Counted from the stretch's first letter, positions 25,263 to 34,216 are shown. The stretch is 64,000 bases of DNA from Mesorhizobium sp. NZP2077 (GCF_013170805.1 NZ_CP051293.1:3416001-3480000), one strand, 5' to 3'. Notes: generated from the letters alone by a model not told the origin. Numbers and translations: made by a program.

Positions 25263-27065
25263 ATGAAGCCCCATCATTCAGAAAACGGCCATCTCAGGGA
25301 TTTCACCACCGATGCGCGCGTGCTGACCATTGCCACGATAGCCGTGGTGGTCGCCACAGCGGCGCTGTTCGCCGGCATCGTGCTTTTGAAACTGATCCGG
25401 CTTGCCACCAACATCGCGTATTTCGGCCAGTTCTCGCTCGCCGATCTGAAGCTGCAGGATACGCCACTCGGTTATGCCGCGGTGGTGGTGCCGGTGATCG
25501 GCGCACTGATCATCGGGCTGATGGCTAGGTATGGCAGCGAGAAGATCCGCGGCCACGGCATTCCCGAAGCGATCGAGGCAATCCTGCTCGGGCGTTCAAA
25601 ACTCGGCGCCAAGGTGGCGATCCTGAAGCCGCTGTCGTCGGCGATCTCGATCGGCTCCGGCGGGCCGTTCGGCGCCGAAGGGCCGATCATCATGACCGGC
25701 GGCGCGATAGGCTCGCTGATCGCACAGATGCTGCCGGTCAGCGACAACGAACGCAAGACGCTGCTGGTGGCGGGTGCTGCGGCCGGCATGACCACCGTCT
25801 TTGGCACGCCGATCGCCGCCATCATGCTGGCGGTGGAGCTACTTCTGTTCGAATGGACGCCGCGCTCCTTCATTCCCGTGGCGGTTGCCGCGATCATTGC
25901 CGAGGTCGAGCGCACCGTACTGCATCTGCCCGGGCCGATCTTCCCGTTTCAGGGCGGCATGGCGGTGTCGTTCGTCGGGCTTGGCGGCTGGGTTCTGGTC
26001 GGTATCTGCGCCGGCCTGCTGTCGGGGCTGCTCACCCAGATGGTCTATGCCTGCGAGGACGCCTTCCAGAAATTGCCCATCCACTGGATGTGGTGGCCGA
26101 TGATCGGCGGCCTGGTGGTCGGCATCGGTGGACTGATCGAGCCGCGGGCGCTCGGCGTCGGCTATGACAACATCGCCGACATGCTGGACGGTCGCACGCT
26201 TGCCACTGCGGCGCTGATGCTACTGGTGGTCAAGGCCATCATCTGGTCGGTGGCGCTCGGTTCGGGGACTTCCGGCGGCGTGTTGGCGCCGCTGCTGATC
26301 ATGGGTGGAGCGATGGGCGCGTTGCTCGGCGGATTCCTGCCGACAGCGGATCCCGGTTTCTGGGCACTGCTGGCCATGTCGGCGACCATGGGCGGCACGA
26401 TGCGGGCGCCGCTGACGGCGACGTTCTTCGCCGTGGAACTGACCGGAAGCACGCATGTGCTCGTGCCGCTGATCGCAGCTTGCGCCACGGCGCATGCGGT
26501 GACCGTGCTTTTGATGAAGCGCTCGATCTTGACAGAAAAGGTTGCCAGGCGAGGGCATCACCTGGTGCGCGAATATCGCGTCGATCCGTTCGCGCTGACG
26601 AGGGTGCGCGAGGTGATGACGTCGCAGGTCGAGAGCGTGCCGGCGACGATGACGCTGCACGGCGCGGCGGCCTTCCTGACCGCGCCGGAAACCCGGCACC
26701 CGAGCTTTCCGGTGCTCGACGAGAACAGGCAGGTGCTCGGCCTCATCGATCCGCCGGCGATCCTGCGCTGGCGCCGCGCCGGCAAGCACAGGACGACGAC
26801 GCTCGGCGAACTGCTTGCCGGAAGCAAGGTGACGCTCGCCTTTCCCGACGAATATCTCGAAGGCCTCTCCGACAAATTGCTGACGGCCAATGTCTCGCAT
26901 CTGCCGGTCGTCACCCGCGAAAACCTGCAACTGGTCGGCTATGTCGGCTGGAAGGATCTGATGCGCGTGCGGTCGCGGAAGCAAGCCGAGGAGCGCGACC
27001 GCTCGACCTTGCTTGGCTTCGGCGCCAGGCGTGGGAAAAAGACGGATGCGGTCGAGGGCGTCTAA
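25263..27065 (+). CDS. CLC-type chloride channel/antiporter with CBS domains
   Basis: 600 residues. About twelve membrane helices (15-450) with the selectivity motifs GSGGPFGAEGP (131-141; Glu139 is the gating glutamate, with Ala in place of Arg in the usual GREGP) and GSGTSGGVLAPLL. The C-terminal 150 residues hold two CBS domains (VREVMTSQVESVPATMTL and VSHLPVVTRENLQLVGYV), which bind adenine nucleotides in other proteins. The ATG is preferred over the upstream GTG at 25221 although its ribosome binding site is weak. Gene is divergent from a MarR regulator. Whether it is a channel or an H+/Cl- exchanger cannot be decided here. Confidence 0.9.
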   Translation: MKPHHSENGHLRDFTTDARVLTIATIAVVVATAALFAGIVLLKLIRLATNIAYFGQFSLADLKLQDTPLGYAAVVVPVIGALIIGLMARYGSEKIRGHGIPEAIEAILLGRSKLGAKVAILKPLSSAISIGSGGPFGAEGPIIMTGGAIGSLIAQMLPVSDNERKTLLVAGAAAGMTTVFGTPIAAIMLAVELLLFEWTPRSFIPVAVAAIIAEVERTVLHLPGPIFPFQGGMAVSFVGLGGWVLVGICAGLLSGLLTQMVYACEDAFQKLPIHWMWWPMIGGLVVGIGGLIEPRALGVGYDNIADMLDGRTLATAALMLLVVKAIIWSVALGSGTSGGVLAPLLIMGGAMGALLGGFLPTADPGFWALLAMSATMGGTMRAPLTATFFAVELTGSTHVLVPLIAACATAHAVTVLLMKRSILTEKVARRGHHLVREYRVDPFALTRVREVMTSQVESVPATMTLHGAAAFLTAPETRHPSFPVLDENRQVLGLIDPPAILRWRRAGKHRTTTLGELLAGSKVTLAFPDEYLEGLSDKLLTANVSHLPVVTRENLQLVGYVGWKDLMRVRSRKQAEERDRSTLLGFGARRGKKTDAVEGV

Positions 27066-27289
27066 TCTAGGCGTTCGGCCCGCTTCGCCCACTCCAGCAC
27101 ATGCAGCCGCAGCGCCGAGGACAGGTTGGTGTCGCGGGGCCGCGTCTCGTCGACTTCGGCCACGAGGGCGGCGAGCGTCAGCTTTCTCGCCGCCGCGATT
27201 GCGATGAGGTCGTCGTAGAAGGGCTTTTCGAGGGAATAGCTGGTGCGATGGCCGCGAATGGTCACCGAGCGCTTTTCGACGGCGCTCAC
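27062..27289 (-). CDS. ribbon-helix-helix domain protein
   Basis: 75 residues from a GTG ten bases after the DUF4169 stop. The sequence VEKRSVTIRGHRTSYSLEKPFYDDL, then a long helix, matches the small ribbon-helix-helix family found next to DUF4169 and sspB in many rhizobia. The family may bind DNA; targets are unknown. Third gene of the sspB operon. The ATG at 27346 would overlap the preceding gene by 47 bases and is less likely. Confidence 0.75.
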   Translation of the reverse strand: MSAVEKRSVTIRGHRTSYSLEKPFYDDLIAIAAARKLTLAALVAEVDETRPRDTNLSSALRLHVLEWAKRAERLD

Positions 27290-27299
27290 GGCCGGAGAC

Positions 27300-27494
27300 T
27301 CACTGCTCGTCCTTGCCGGACGGGTCGAGGCGATGGCCGGCGACAAATGTCTCAGCTTTGTCGGCGATCAGGCGGTCGCGATGCTTTTCCGCCTTGGAGC
27401 GGCCGTGCAGGGCCCGGTTCTGCTCAGCGACGCGCAGCTTCTCGTCCCGCGCCTTCTGCTTGCGGGCCTGGCGGAGGTTGACGATGTCGGCCAC
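27300..27494 (-). CDS. DUF4169 family protein
   Basis: 64 residues, almost entirely charged helix (NLRQARKQKARDEKLRVAEQ), the typical small DUF4169 protein. It lies 17 bases downstream of sspB and upstream of the ribbon-helix-helix gene on the same strand. The function is unknown; conservation of this three-gene order in alphaproteobacteria is known, but its meaning is not. Confidence 0.8.
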   Translation of the reverse strand: MADIVNLRQARKQKARDEKLRVAEQNRALHGRSKAEKHRDRLIADKAETFVAGHRLDPSGKDEQ

Positions 27495-27511
27495 GGCGCG
27501 GACCGCCGAAC

Positions 27512-28048
27512 CTATTTCTTGCGGAAGGCGTCGAGCGAAACCACTTCGGCGCCCTTGGTGCCGGCTTCGGCCGCGGCGGGCTTTTTCTCCGCTTCGGCGG
27601 CGGCCTTCTTCTCGGCCTTCGGCTTCTTCTCGGAGACGATGGTCAGCGGCTCGGGCGCCGGCTGGGCCGGTTCCTCCTCGGGCTGAGCGTCGGTCTTGAC
27701 GTCGAACTCAAGCTCGAAATTGACCGAAGGATCATAGAAGCCGCGCACGGCCGAGAACGGGATTTCCAGTTTCTCCGGCACGTCGGAGAAGGAAAGGCCA
27801 ACCTCGAAGCCGGTGTCGGTCACCTTGAGGTCCCAATACTGGAACTGGATGACGATGGTCATCTGCTCGGGATAGCGTTCGCGCAGCCGCGACGACACGC
27901 GCACGCCCGGCGCGCCGGTCAGGAAGGTGATGAAGAAGTGATGGTTGCCGGGGAGGCCGGTGCGTGCGACCTCGGCCAGGACCTTGCGCATGACGCCGCG
28001 CAACGCCTCCTGGGCCAGAATGTCGTAGCGGATGTGGTCGTCGGCCAT
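27512..28048 (-). CDS. sspB: SspB-type ClpXP adaptor
   Basis: 178 residues. Residues 1-120 are an SspB fold: N-terminal helix IRYDILAQEALRGVMRKVL, then strands with HHFFITFLTGAPGV and IPFSAVRGFYDPSVNF, as in alphaproteobacterial SspB. The last 50 residues are a Pro/Glu/Lys/Ala-rich linker ending in AEVVSLDAFRKK, suited to docking on ClpX. SspB binds ssrA-tagged proteins and hands them to ClpXP; the tmRNA that adds such tags is encoded 2.4 kb away in this window. Confidence 0.92.
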   Translation of the reverse strand: MADDHIRYDILAQEALRGVMRKVLAEVARTGLPGNHHFFITFLTGAPGVRVSSRLRERYPEQMTIVIQFQYWDLKVTDTGFEVGLSFSDVPEKLEIPFSAVRGFYDPSVNFELEFDVKTDAQPEEEPAQPAPEPLTIVSEKKPKAEKKAAAEAEKKPAAAEAGTKGAEVVSLDAFRKK

Positions 28049-28194
28049 GTGGTGGTCGGGTTCCGTTGAATCGTCCGCATAGCTGTAATCAAGCTTGAGC
28101 GCGGCGTAAACCTGATATAGCCCACCGCCGCGTCGAAGCGAGGACTATTGCCACCGATTTGATCGGCAAGGCGGCTTGGCGGCAAGCGCAAATG

Positions 28195-28881
28195 TTATGC
28201 GTTAGCCAGCGCAGTGTGTTTTTTGACGCTGGGGGAAGGGCGCTTGCCGAAGGCGCGCAGGAAAGTGCGCACGCCGTTCGTTGCCGATTGCATCACCTCG
28301 TCCTCGCGCGGCGTGCCGCCGAGCATGAAGGTGGTCTGCAGTTCGGCATTGACCAGGCCGAGAAACTGACGCGCCGCGACGTCGGGGTCGTCGATGGTGA
28401 GGTGGCCGCCATAGGCGAGCCGGGCGAAGCGGGCGGCGATTGCCGGCCATGTCCTGCCGGGACCTTGTTCGCGCCATTCGGCGAACAATTCGGGATAGCG
28501 CTCGCCCTCCGTCTGGATCAACTTGCGCAGGAATTTTCCGTCGCGGTTGCAGATGCAGTTCTGGTTCAGGCGCACGGCAAAGCCGATCAGATCGGCTTCG
28601 AGATCGCTTGGCTGGTCGGGGAAGGTGGCAATGGTGGCGAAAATGCCGGTGTTGCAGCGCTCGGTGAGGTCGCGCACCACGGCCATGAAGAGCTTTTCCT
28701 TGTCGCCATGGTGGTTGTAGACGGTCTGGCGCGAAACACCGGCCTCCGCCGCGATCAGGTCGATATTGGCGCCGGCGAAACCCTCCCGGCAGAAAACGCC
28801 GGCCGCGGCGTCGACGATCGACAGGCGCTTGGCCTCATGGCCGCGTGGCGGGAAAATGTCAGGAGAAAAGCCCGTTCTCAT
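28195..28881 (-). CDS. TetR/AcrR family transcriptional regulator
   Basis: About 228 residues from the ATG at 28881 (MRTGFSPDIFPPRG). The helix-turn-helix at about 20-70 has IDLIAAEAGVSRQTVYNHHGDKE; the C-terminal domain resembles the TetR_C class of efflux regulators. A start at 28938 is possible but would place the operator-like TGGACA/TGTC repeats inside the gene. Divergent from a Bcr/CflA efflux pump, which it likely represses. No clear ribosome binding site precedes either start. Confidence 0.88.
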   Translation of the reverse strand: MRTGFSPDIFPPRGHEAKRLSIVDAAAGVFCREGFAGANIDLIAAEAGVSRQTVYNHHGDKEKLFMAVVRDLTERCNTGIFATIATFPDQPSDLEADLIGFAVRLNQNCICNRDGKFLRKLIQTEGERYPELFAEWREQGPGRTWPAIAARFARLAYGGHLTIDDPDVAARQFLGLVNAELQTTFMLGGTPREDEVMQSATNGVRTFLRAFGKRPSPSVKKHTALANA

Positions 28882-28909
28882 GAAATCTATATAGAGGTGA
28901 TTGACGATT

Positions 28910-28937
28910 TGGACAAGAGTGTCTAAATTTGTGGACA
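28910..28937. promoter_or_regulatory. putative TetR operator region for the efflux pump
   Basis: TGGACA occurs at 28910-28915 and 28932-28937 with an inverted TGTCTA at 28920-28925 between them, all between the TetR and MFS genes. Repeated half-sites of this type are usual for TetR-regulated efflux promoters; binding is inferred. Confidence 0.45.
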
Positions 28938-29065
28938 TACGATAAAGGGGTTTCGCACCCGGGAGACGGATTTGCTCCTGGAGTGTCGGAAGCTCGCGGG
29001 ATGGAACGTCCTAGGGTTAGACGTCGCCTGGCGGCGGCAACCAGATTTCGAAAGAAGCCACTATC

Positions 29066-30271
29066 ATGAGTCCAAAATTCCTCCGCATCGCGGTCGTGCT
29101 CGGTCTGTTGTCCGCCATCGGCCCGTTCGCGATCGACATGTACCTTCCCGCTCTGCCGTCGATCGGCGCGGACCTGCACGCAGGCACGGCCGCCGTGCAG
29201 ATGAGCCTGCTGATCTTCTTCCTGTCGATGGGTTTCGGCCAGATCGTCGTCGGGCCGATCTCCGACATGGTCGGCCGCAAGCTGCCGCTCTATGGCGGCC
29301 TTGCGCTGTTCATGGTCGGCGGCATCGGTTCGGCAATGGCGCCGACCATCGAGTGGCTGATCGCCTTCCGCTTCGTGCAGGGCCTTGGCGCCAGTGCTGG
29401 CATGGCTGTGCCGCGCGCCATCGTGCGCGACCTGCACACCGGCAATGAGGCGGCCAAGCTGATGTCGCTCCTGATGCTGGTGTTTTCGGTGTCGCCGATC
29501 CTGGCGCCGCTGACCGGCAGCCAGATCATCGAGAATTTCGGCTGGCGCGCCGTGTTCTGGACGGTGACCGGTGCGGCAGCCCTTGCCACCATCCTGCTTG
29601 CGACCTCGCTCAAGGAGACGCGGCCGGCGGAAGAACGCGTCGGTTCCTCCTTCGGCACCGCGCTTGCCGGCTACCGCTTGTTGATGGGTGACCGCAATTT
29701 CCTCGGCCTGGTGGCGATCGCCGGCTTCGGCATTGCGAGCTTCTTCGTCTACCTGTCGAGCTCGTCCTTCATCCTGATCGATCATTACGGGCTGTCGCCT
29801 TCGGTCTACAGCGTGTTCTTCTCGATCAACGCGGTGGCCTTCATCGGCATGTCGCAGATGACCGGGCTGCTGGCCGAGCGCTTCGGGCTGCGCCGCGTGG
29901 TGCGCGTCGCGGTGACCGGCTATGCCTCGACGATGGTCGTGCTGTTGGCGATCATGGCGACGGGCGTCGACCGGCTTGACGTGATGGCGGCGTTGCTGTT
30001 CGTCGGCTATGGCTTCCTCGGCCTGGTCATCCCGACCACCTCGGTGCTGGCCATGGAAGAGCATGGCGAGATCGCCGGGACGGCGTCGGCGCTGATGGGC
30101 ACGCTGCACTTCGCCATCGGCGCGCTCGCTATGGGCGTTGCCGGCGTGTTCTTCGATGGCACGCCGTTGCCGATGGTTGCCGGCATCACGCTCTGCGCGG
30201 TGATTTCCTTTACGCTGGCCAAGGTCACGCTGGGCCGCTCGCGCGAATCGGTCGAGGCGCCGGCCGAATAG
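29066..30271 (+). CDS. Bcr/CflA family multidrug efflux MFS transporter
   Basis: 401 residues with twelve predicted membrane helices. N-terminal AIDMYLPALPSIGADL and the loop 2-3 motif GPISDMVGRK are the Bcr/CflA signature, and FVQGLGASAGMAVPRAIVRD follows in helix 4-5. The family exports drugs such as bicyclomycin and chloramphenicol by proton antiport. Next to a divergent TetR regulator and followed by a good terminator, so it is a monocistronic inducible pump. Confidence 0.92.
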   Translation: MSPKFLRIAVVLGLLSAIGPFAIDMYLPALPSIGADLHAGTAAVQMSLLIFFLSMGFGQIVVGPISDMVGRKLPLYGGLALFMVGGIGSAMAPTIEWLIAFRFVQGLGASAGMAVPRAIVRDLHTGNEAAKLMSLLMLVFSVSPILAPLTGSQIIENFGWRAVFWTVTGAAALATILLATSLKETRPAEERVGSSFGTALAGYRLLMGDRNFLGLVAIAGFGIASFFVYLSSSSFILIDHYGLSPSVYSVFFSINAVAFIGMSQMTGLLAERFGLRRVVRVAVTGYASTMVVLLAIMATGVDRLDVMAALLFVGYGFLGLVIPTTSVLAMEEHGEIAGTASALMGTLHFAIGALAMGVAGVFFDGTPLPMVAGITLCAVISFTLAKVTLGRSRESVEAPAE

Positions 30272-30293
30272 GCACGACGAAACACACAGAAGT

Positions 30294-30316
30294 AGGCCGG
30301 GTTCGTCCCGGCCTTT
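30294..30316 (+). terminator. Rho-independent terminator after the MFS gene
   Basis: AGGCCGGG, loop ttcgt, CCCGGCCT followed by a short T-run. It lies 23 bases after the MFS stop. It could also work for transcripts coming from the tmRNA side. Confidence 0.75.
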
Positions 30317-30439
30317 GTCATCTCAATCCTGCCTCGGCCAGCACGAAGCGCAGCCGCGCCTCGATGAGCCAAGGAGACCATGCGTAGTCTGGTCAGCGGC
30401 AACCTGCTGTTGCGCATGATGCAGATTGAAGGGGGGAGA

Positions 30440-30780
30440 AGTGGAGGTTTCTGTTGCCAGGTACCTCCGAACCCCGCCTAGAAGTGCGAACCCCTAGGAC
30501 TTGATTTGAAGCTTTCGCACTGCATTAAGCAGCGAGACGTGCTTCCGCATAGTTGTCGTTTGCAACTACAGGTTTAGCCCGATGACGGTGGTACCATGCC
30601 GGGCAAAAGTACGATCTTTACACCTTCGTCGATCCTATTTCGCCCCCAGCAAAAACCGCTCTGTCGTCAACAGCGGCTTTTGGTGGAGGCGCCGGGTACC
30701 GCCCCCGGGTCCGAACGGCTTATTACATCGCCCATTTATCGCCATAGTCGGTCGAGCCGACGAAACGAATATAGGGGGCC
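30440..30780 (-). ncRNA. ssrA: tmRNA, permuted two-piece alphaproteobacterial form
   Basis: Read on the minus strand the gene is circularly permuted. The acceptor piece comes first and ends in CGCCTCC-ACCA at 30681; a spacer of about 33 bases containing its own hairpin (CCGCT/AGCGG) follows; the coding piece starts with GGGGGCGAAATAGGATCGACG at 30647, typical of a tmRNA 5' end. GGGGGCG pairs with CGCCTCC to make the acceptor stem. The tag frame is 30563-30525 and reads ANDNYAEARLAA-stop. A final hairpin (GGAGGT/ACCTCC, 30442-30467) closes the coding piece. tmRNA rescues stalled ribosomes and tags proteins for ClpXP. The outer ends are approximate. Confidence 0.9.
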
Positions 30781-30967
30781 GGCGTGAGAAATGAAAGGCC
30801 GCAATGGTGCTTTGTCCCTGTGTCAAATGCGACGCCGAGGGTTGACTTGGGCGCGGTCTCAACTCAAGCTTTGCCAGCGGTGAGGAGTTACCGACCTATC
30901 GCATAGATTGCGAAGCGCGCCACAGCCCTCATCGATCGGATCCGTGGCGCCGACGAGGGGAATTTTG

Positions 30968-31279
30968 ATGGCCGACTATCTTGCAGACGTGAAGAAATAC
31001 GACGCGGGCGCCAGCGCCGACGTGGTCGAAAAGATCGTCAAGCATCTGGGCATTGCGCTCAGGAACCGCGATTCCTCGCTGGTGTCCTGCACCGACCCGA
31101 AGGAGCTTGAGCGCGTCAAGGAGAGCTGGGTGGCCAAGAAGCTCGGCGTCGGCGACGGGGCGAAAGCCGACGCGGCGATCGAAAAGACCTGCAAGGCGAT
31201 GCACGCGGATCACAGCAAGGGCCGCGTGACCTTCTATTATCTGGTGGCCAAGGATCTGGGCAAGCTCGGTTCCCTCTGA
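30968..31279 (+). CDS. DUF2853 family protein
   Basis: 103 residues, all helical and soluble (MADYLADVKKYDAGASADVV, then CTDPKELERVKESWVAKKLG). This is the size and pattern of DUF2853 proteins, whose function is unknown. AGGGGAA lies six bases before the ATG. The 180 bases upstream hold the divergent tmRNA promoter region; no other gene was seen there. Confidence 0.8.
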   Translation: MADYLADVKKYDAGASADVVEKIVKHLGIALRNRDSSLVSCTDPKELERVKESWVAKKLGVGDGAKADAAIEKTCKAMHADHSKGRVTFYYLVAKDLGKLGSL

Positions 31280-31320
31280 GACCTTTTGATAATTCTACTC
31301 TGACGGCCGACTAAGGCGGG

Positions 31321-31377
31321 TTTCTGCGCTTCCGGTGCTCACGTACTTTAAGTACGCTCCGCTCCGGTTCTCGAAAA
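31321..31377. repeat. 57-bp dispersed hairpin repeat, copy 1
   Basis: Shares about 50 of 57 bases with 54885-54941. The centre folds as CGTAC-TTTAA-GTACG; in copy 2 it is CGGAC-TGAAT-GTCCG, so the stem is kept although the bases changed. It lies between the DUF2853 gene and thyA. Confidence 0.75.
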
Positions 31378-31513
31378 TCACCCTATTCGACTCGCCAGAG
31401 CGAATTCTGAAAAGGCCCCCACTCTCCATGTCGGTGGGGAAGACTTCCGACAGGTGTGGCGTCAGCGCGCACATGCGCTATGATTGGTGAAATCTCGAAT
31501 CGAGCCGGAACCG

Positions 31514-32308
31514 ATGCGCCAGTATCTCGACCTCTTGCAGCATGTGCTGGACAACGGCGCCGATCGCGGCGACCGCACCGGCACCGGCACGCGCTCCGTC
31601 TTCGGCTACCAGATGCGTTTCGATCTGGCGCGCGGCTTTCCGGTCACCACCACCAAGAAGCTGCATCTGAAGTCGATCATCCATGAACTCCTGTGGTTCC
31701 TCGCCGGCGACACCAACATTAAGTACCTCACCGACCATGGCGTTACGATCTGGGACGAGTGGGCCGACGAGAATGGCGACCTCGGCCCAGTCTATGGCAA
31801 GCAATGGCGTTCCTGGCCGGATGGGCATGGCGGCTCGATCGACCAGATCGCGAATCTTCTCAAAGAGATACGCCGCAATCCTCAATCGAGGCGGCTGATC
31901 GTTTCAGCCTGGAATCCGGCCGAGGTGGAAGCCATGGCGCTGCCGCCTTGCCACTGCCTGTTCCAGTTCTACGTCTCCGAGGGCCGGCTGTCCTGCCAGC
32001 TCTACCAGCGTTCGGCCGACATCTTCCTCGGCGTGCCGTTCAACATCGCGTCCTATGCGCTGCTGACGCTGATGGTGGCGCAGGTGACCGGGCTGAAGCC
32101 GGGCGATTTCATCCACACGCTTGGCGACGCGCATCTCTACTCAAACCATTTTGAACAGGCGCGCGAACAATTGCGTCGCACCCCAAGGGCACTGCCGACG
32201 ATGTGGATCAATCCGGAGGTGAAGAACCTGTTTGCCTTCCGCTTCGAGGACTTCCGGCTGGAAAACTACGTCGCCGATGCGAGCATCAAGGCGCCGATCG
32301 CGGTCTGA
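31514..32308 (+). CDS. thyA: thymidylate synthase
   Basis: 264 residues, the same length as E. coli ThyA. The catalytic Cys146 is in [12 protein letters not shown]; folate- and dUMP-binding motifs are [25 protein letters not shown] and [21 protein letters not shown]. It methylates dUMP to dTMP with methylene-tetrahydrofolate, releasing dihydrofolate, which the product of folA (46869-47387) reduces. The ATG at 31514 is chosen because [12 protein letters not shown] is the normal N-terminus. In related genomes thyA and folA are usually close; here they are 14.5 kb apart. Confidence 0.96.
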   Translation: MRQYLDLLQHVLDNGADRGDRTGTGTRSVFGYQMRFDLARGFPVTTTKKLHLKSIIHELLWFLAGDTNIKYLTDHGVTIWDEWADENGDLGPVYGKQWRSWPDGHGGSIDQIANLLKEIRRNPQSRRLIVSAWNPAEVEAMALPPCHCLFQFYVSEGRLSCQLYQRSADIFLGVPFNIASYALLTLMVAQVTGLKPGDFIHTLGDAHLYSNHFEQAREQLRRTPRALPTMWINPEVKNLFAFRFEDFRLENYVADASIKAPIAV

Positions 32309-32318
32309 GCAGCAAACT

Positions 32319-32525
32319 TCAGTCGATGCCGACCATCACGTCCGAAGCCTTGATCACGGCATAGGCTTGCTTGCCCTTTTCAAGCTTGAGATCAGCGACG
32401 GCCTCGTTGGTGATCGAGGCGGTGACGACGACGCCACCAATGTCGATCCTGACATGCGAGGTGGTGGCTCCCTTGACGATTTCGACGATCGTGCCTTTCA
32501 GGATGTTGCGGGCGCTGATCTTCAT
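32319..32525 (-). CDS. mop: molbindin (Mop), molybdate-binding TOBE protein
   Basis: 68 residues forming a single TOBE/Mop domain (MKISARNILKGTIVEIVKG, VRIDIGGVVVTASIT, and YAVIKASDVMVGID). Molbindins assemble as hexamers that bind molybdate in the cytoplasm for storage or homeostasis. Divergent from modA with a Mo-box-like site between the starts, so it is probably part of the same molybdate regulon. GGGAGACGTCCA lies upstream of the ATG. Confidence 0.9.
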   Translation of the reverse strand: MKISARNILKGTIVEIVKGATTSHVRIDIGGVVVTASITNEAVADLKLEKGKQAYAVIKASDVMVGID

Positions 32526-32624
32526 TGGACGTCTCCCTTTATCTTTCGCTGTAGCCAGCCTGGTTCATCGTAGGCCGCGATGACATCCAGACACAACGCT
32601 CGCGTCGGGCAAAAAGTCTTTCCT

Positions 32625-32648
32625 TGTTATGTTCATACGGATATATCG
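32625..32648. promoter_or_regulatory. putative Mo-box upstream of modA and mop
   Basis: TGTTATGT-N8-ATATATCG is an imperfect match to the ModE consensus (CGYTATAT-spacer-ATATARCG), centred in the mop/modA divergent region. It fits repression of modABC when molybdate is ample. The left arm matches 6 of 8 positions and the right arm 7 of 8, so this is only a candidate. Confidence 0.45.
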
Positions 32649-32696
32649 GTCGGCAGGCTTCGAGCCGGTCGGATTTCAAACCCAGGGAGAATTTTC

Positions 32697-33491
32697 GTGA
32701 CGCGCAAAGGTTTTGGATTGAGGGCGATCGCCCTTGGCGGTTTTGCGGCGGCGTTGATGGCGGCGGTGCCGGCAGCACATGCGGAAGACAAGGTCGTGGT
32801 GTTTGCAGCGGCCAGCCTCAAGGGCGCGCTCGATGCGGTGAACAAGGCCTGCGAGGCCGATGTCGGCGAGGCCGCGACCGTCTCCTATGCCGCGAGTTCC
32901 GCACTGGCCAAGCAGATCGAGGGCGGGGCGCCGGCCGACGTCTTCATCTCGGCCGACCTCGACTGGATGAAATATCTCTCCGACAAGAAGCTGACCAAGC
33001 CCGACACCGAGGTGAAACTGCTCGGCAACGAGATCGTGCTGGTGGCGCCGAAGGATTCGACGGTTGAAACCAAGATCGAAAAGGGTTTTGACCTCGCCAA
33101 GCTGGTCGGCGATGGCAAGCTCGCCATGGGTGACTTCAAGGCGGTGCCGGCCGGCAAGTACGGCAAGGCGGCACTGGAATCGCTCGGCGTCTGGTCCTCG
33201 GTCGAGGGCAAGGTGGCGCAGGCCGAAAACGTGCGCGCGGCGCTCAAGCTGGTTTCAACAGGTGAGGCCGCTGTCGGCATCGTCTATGCCACCGACGCGC
33301 ACGCCGAAAAGGGCGTCAAGGTGGTCGGCACCTTCCCGGAAGATTCGCACCCGCCGATCATCTATCCGGTTGCCCAGACCGCCGATTCAAAGGACAAGGA
33401 TACGACTGCCTTCCTGAAATGCCTGCAGTCCGCCAAGGCCGGCGCGCTCTTCAAGGACCAGGGTTTCACCGTGCTCACGCCGAGCAACTGA
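32697..33491 (+). CDS. modA: molybdate ABC transporter substrate-binding protein
   Basis: 264 residues from a GTG with AGGGAG upstream. A signal peptide (TRKGFGLRAIALGGFAAALMAAVPAAHA) is followed by the ModA fold: VVVFAAASLKGALDAV binds the oxyanion, then SYAASSALAKQIEGGAPADVFISAD. It catches molybdate (or tungstate) in the periplasm for ModBC. First gene of modABC. The ATG-like start at 32580 would read through the promoter and is rejected. Confidence 0.95.
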   Translation: MTRKGFGLRAIALGGFAAALMAAVPAAHAEDKVVVFAAASLKGALDAVNKACEADVGEAATVSYAASSALAKQIEGGAPADVFISADLDWMKYLSDKKLTKPDTEVKLLGNEIVLVAPKDSTVETKIEKGFDLAKLVGDGKLAMGDFKAVPAGKYGKAALESLGVWSSVEGKVAQAENVRAALKLVSTGEAAVGIVYATDAHAEKGVKVVGTFPEDSHPPIIYPVAQTADSKDKDTTAFLKCLQSAKAGALFKDQGFTVLTPSN

Positions 33492-33511
33492 AAAGGGCCT
33501 GATATCGCAAT

Positions 33512-34216
33512 ATGACCTGGCTGCTGGACCTCACTCCCGACGAATGGAATGCGGTCCAGCTGTCGATCAAGGTGGCGACGGTGGCGATGCTTTTCAGCCT
33601 GCCACCCGGCATCCTGATCGCGCTGCTGCTTGCGCGCGGAAAATTCTGGGGCAAGACGCTGCTCAACGGCGTGGTGCACCTGCCGCTGATCCTGCCGCCT
33701 GTGGTGACCGGTTATTTGCTGCTGCTGACCTTCGGCAAACGCGGCCCGGCCGGCGCCTTCCTGGCCGAGCATTTCGGCATTGTCTTCTCGTTCCGCTGGA
33801 CCGGTGCAGCACTTGCCTGCGGCATCATGGGTTTTCCGCTGATGGTGCGGGCGATCCGGCTGTCGATCGAAGCGGTCGACCGCAAAATGGAGGCGGCGGC
33901 GGGCACGCTCGGCGCCAATCCTCTGTGGGTGTTTGGCACCATCACGCTGCCGCTGATCCTGCCGGGGCTGATCGCCGGCGCCATCCTGGCCTTCGCCAAG
34001 GCGATGGGCGAATTCGGCGCGACGATAACCTTCGTCTCCAACATCCCCAACGAGACGCAGACACTGCCGTCGGCGATCTACACTTTTACGCAGGTGCCGG
34101 GCGGCGATGAGGGCGCGTTGCGGCTGACGCTGATCTCGATCGTTGTCTCGATGGCCGCACTGGTTGCCTCGGAAGTGCTGGCGCGGCGGGTCGGCCGGCG
34201 GATGGACATTGAATGA
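33512..34216 (+). CDS. modB: molybdate ABC transporter permease
   Basis: 234 residues with five or six membrane helices and the EAA loop around EAAAGTLGANPLWVFGTITLPL, which contacts the ATPase. FPLMVRAIRLSIEAVD is typical of ModB. It forms the inner-membrane pore for molybdate. The gene overlaps modC by four bases and starts 20 bases after modA. Confidence 0.95.
   Translation: MTWLLDLTPDEWNAVQLSIKVATVAMLFSLPPGILIALLLARGKFWGKTLLNGVVHLPLILPPVVTGYLLLLTFGKRGPAGAFLAEHFGIVFSFRWTGAALACGIMGFPLMVRAIRLSIEAVDRKMEAAAGTLGANPLWVFGTITLPLILPGLIAGAILAFAKAMGEFGATITFVSNIPNETQTLPSAIYTFTQVPGGDEGALRLTLISIVVSMAALVASEVLARRVGRRMDIE

Noticed and set aside
30272..30440. Integrated element at ssrA
   Set aside because: No integrase, no duplicated ssrA 3' end and no change in base composition were found around the tmRNA gene.
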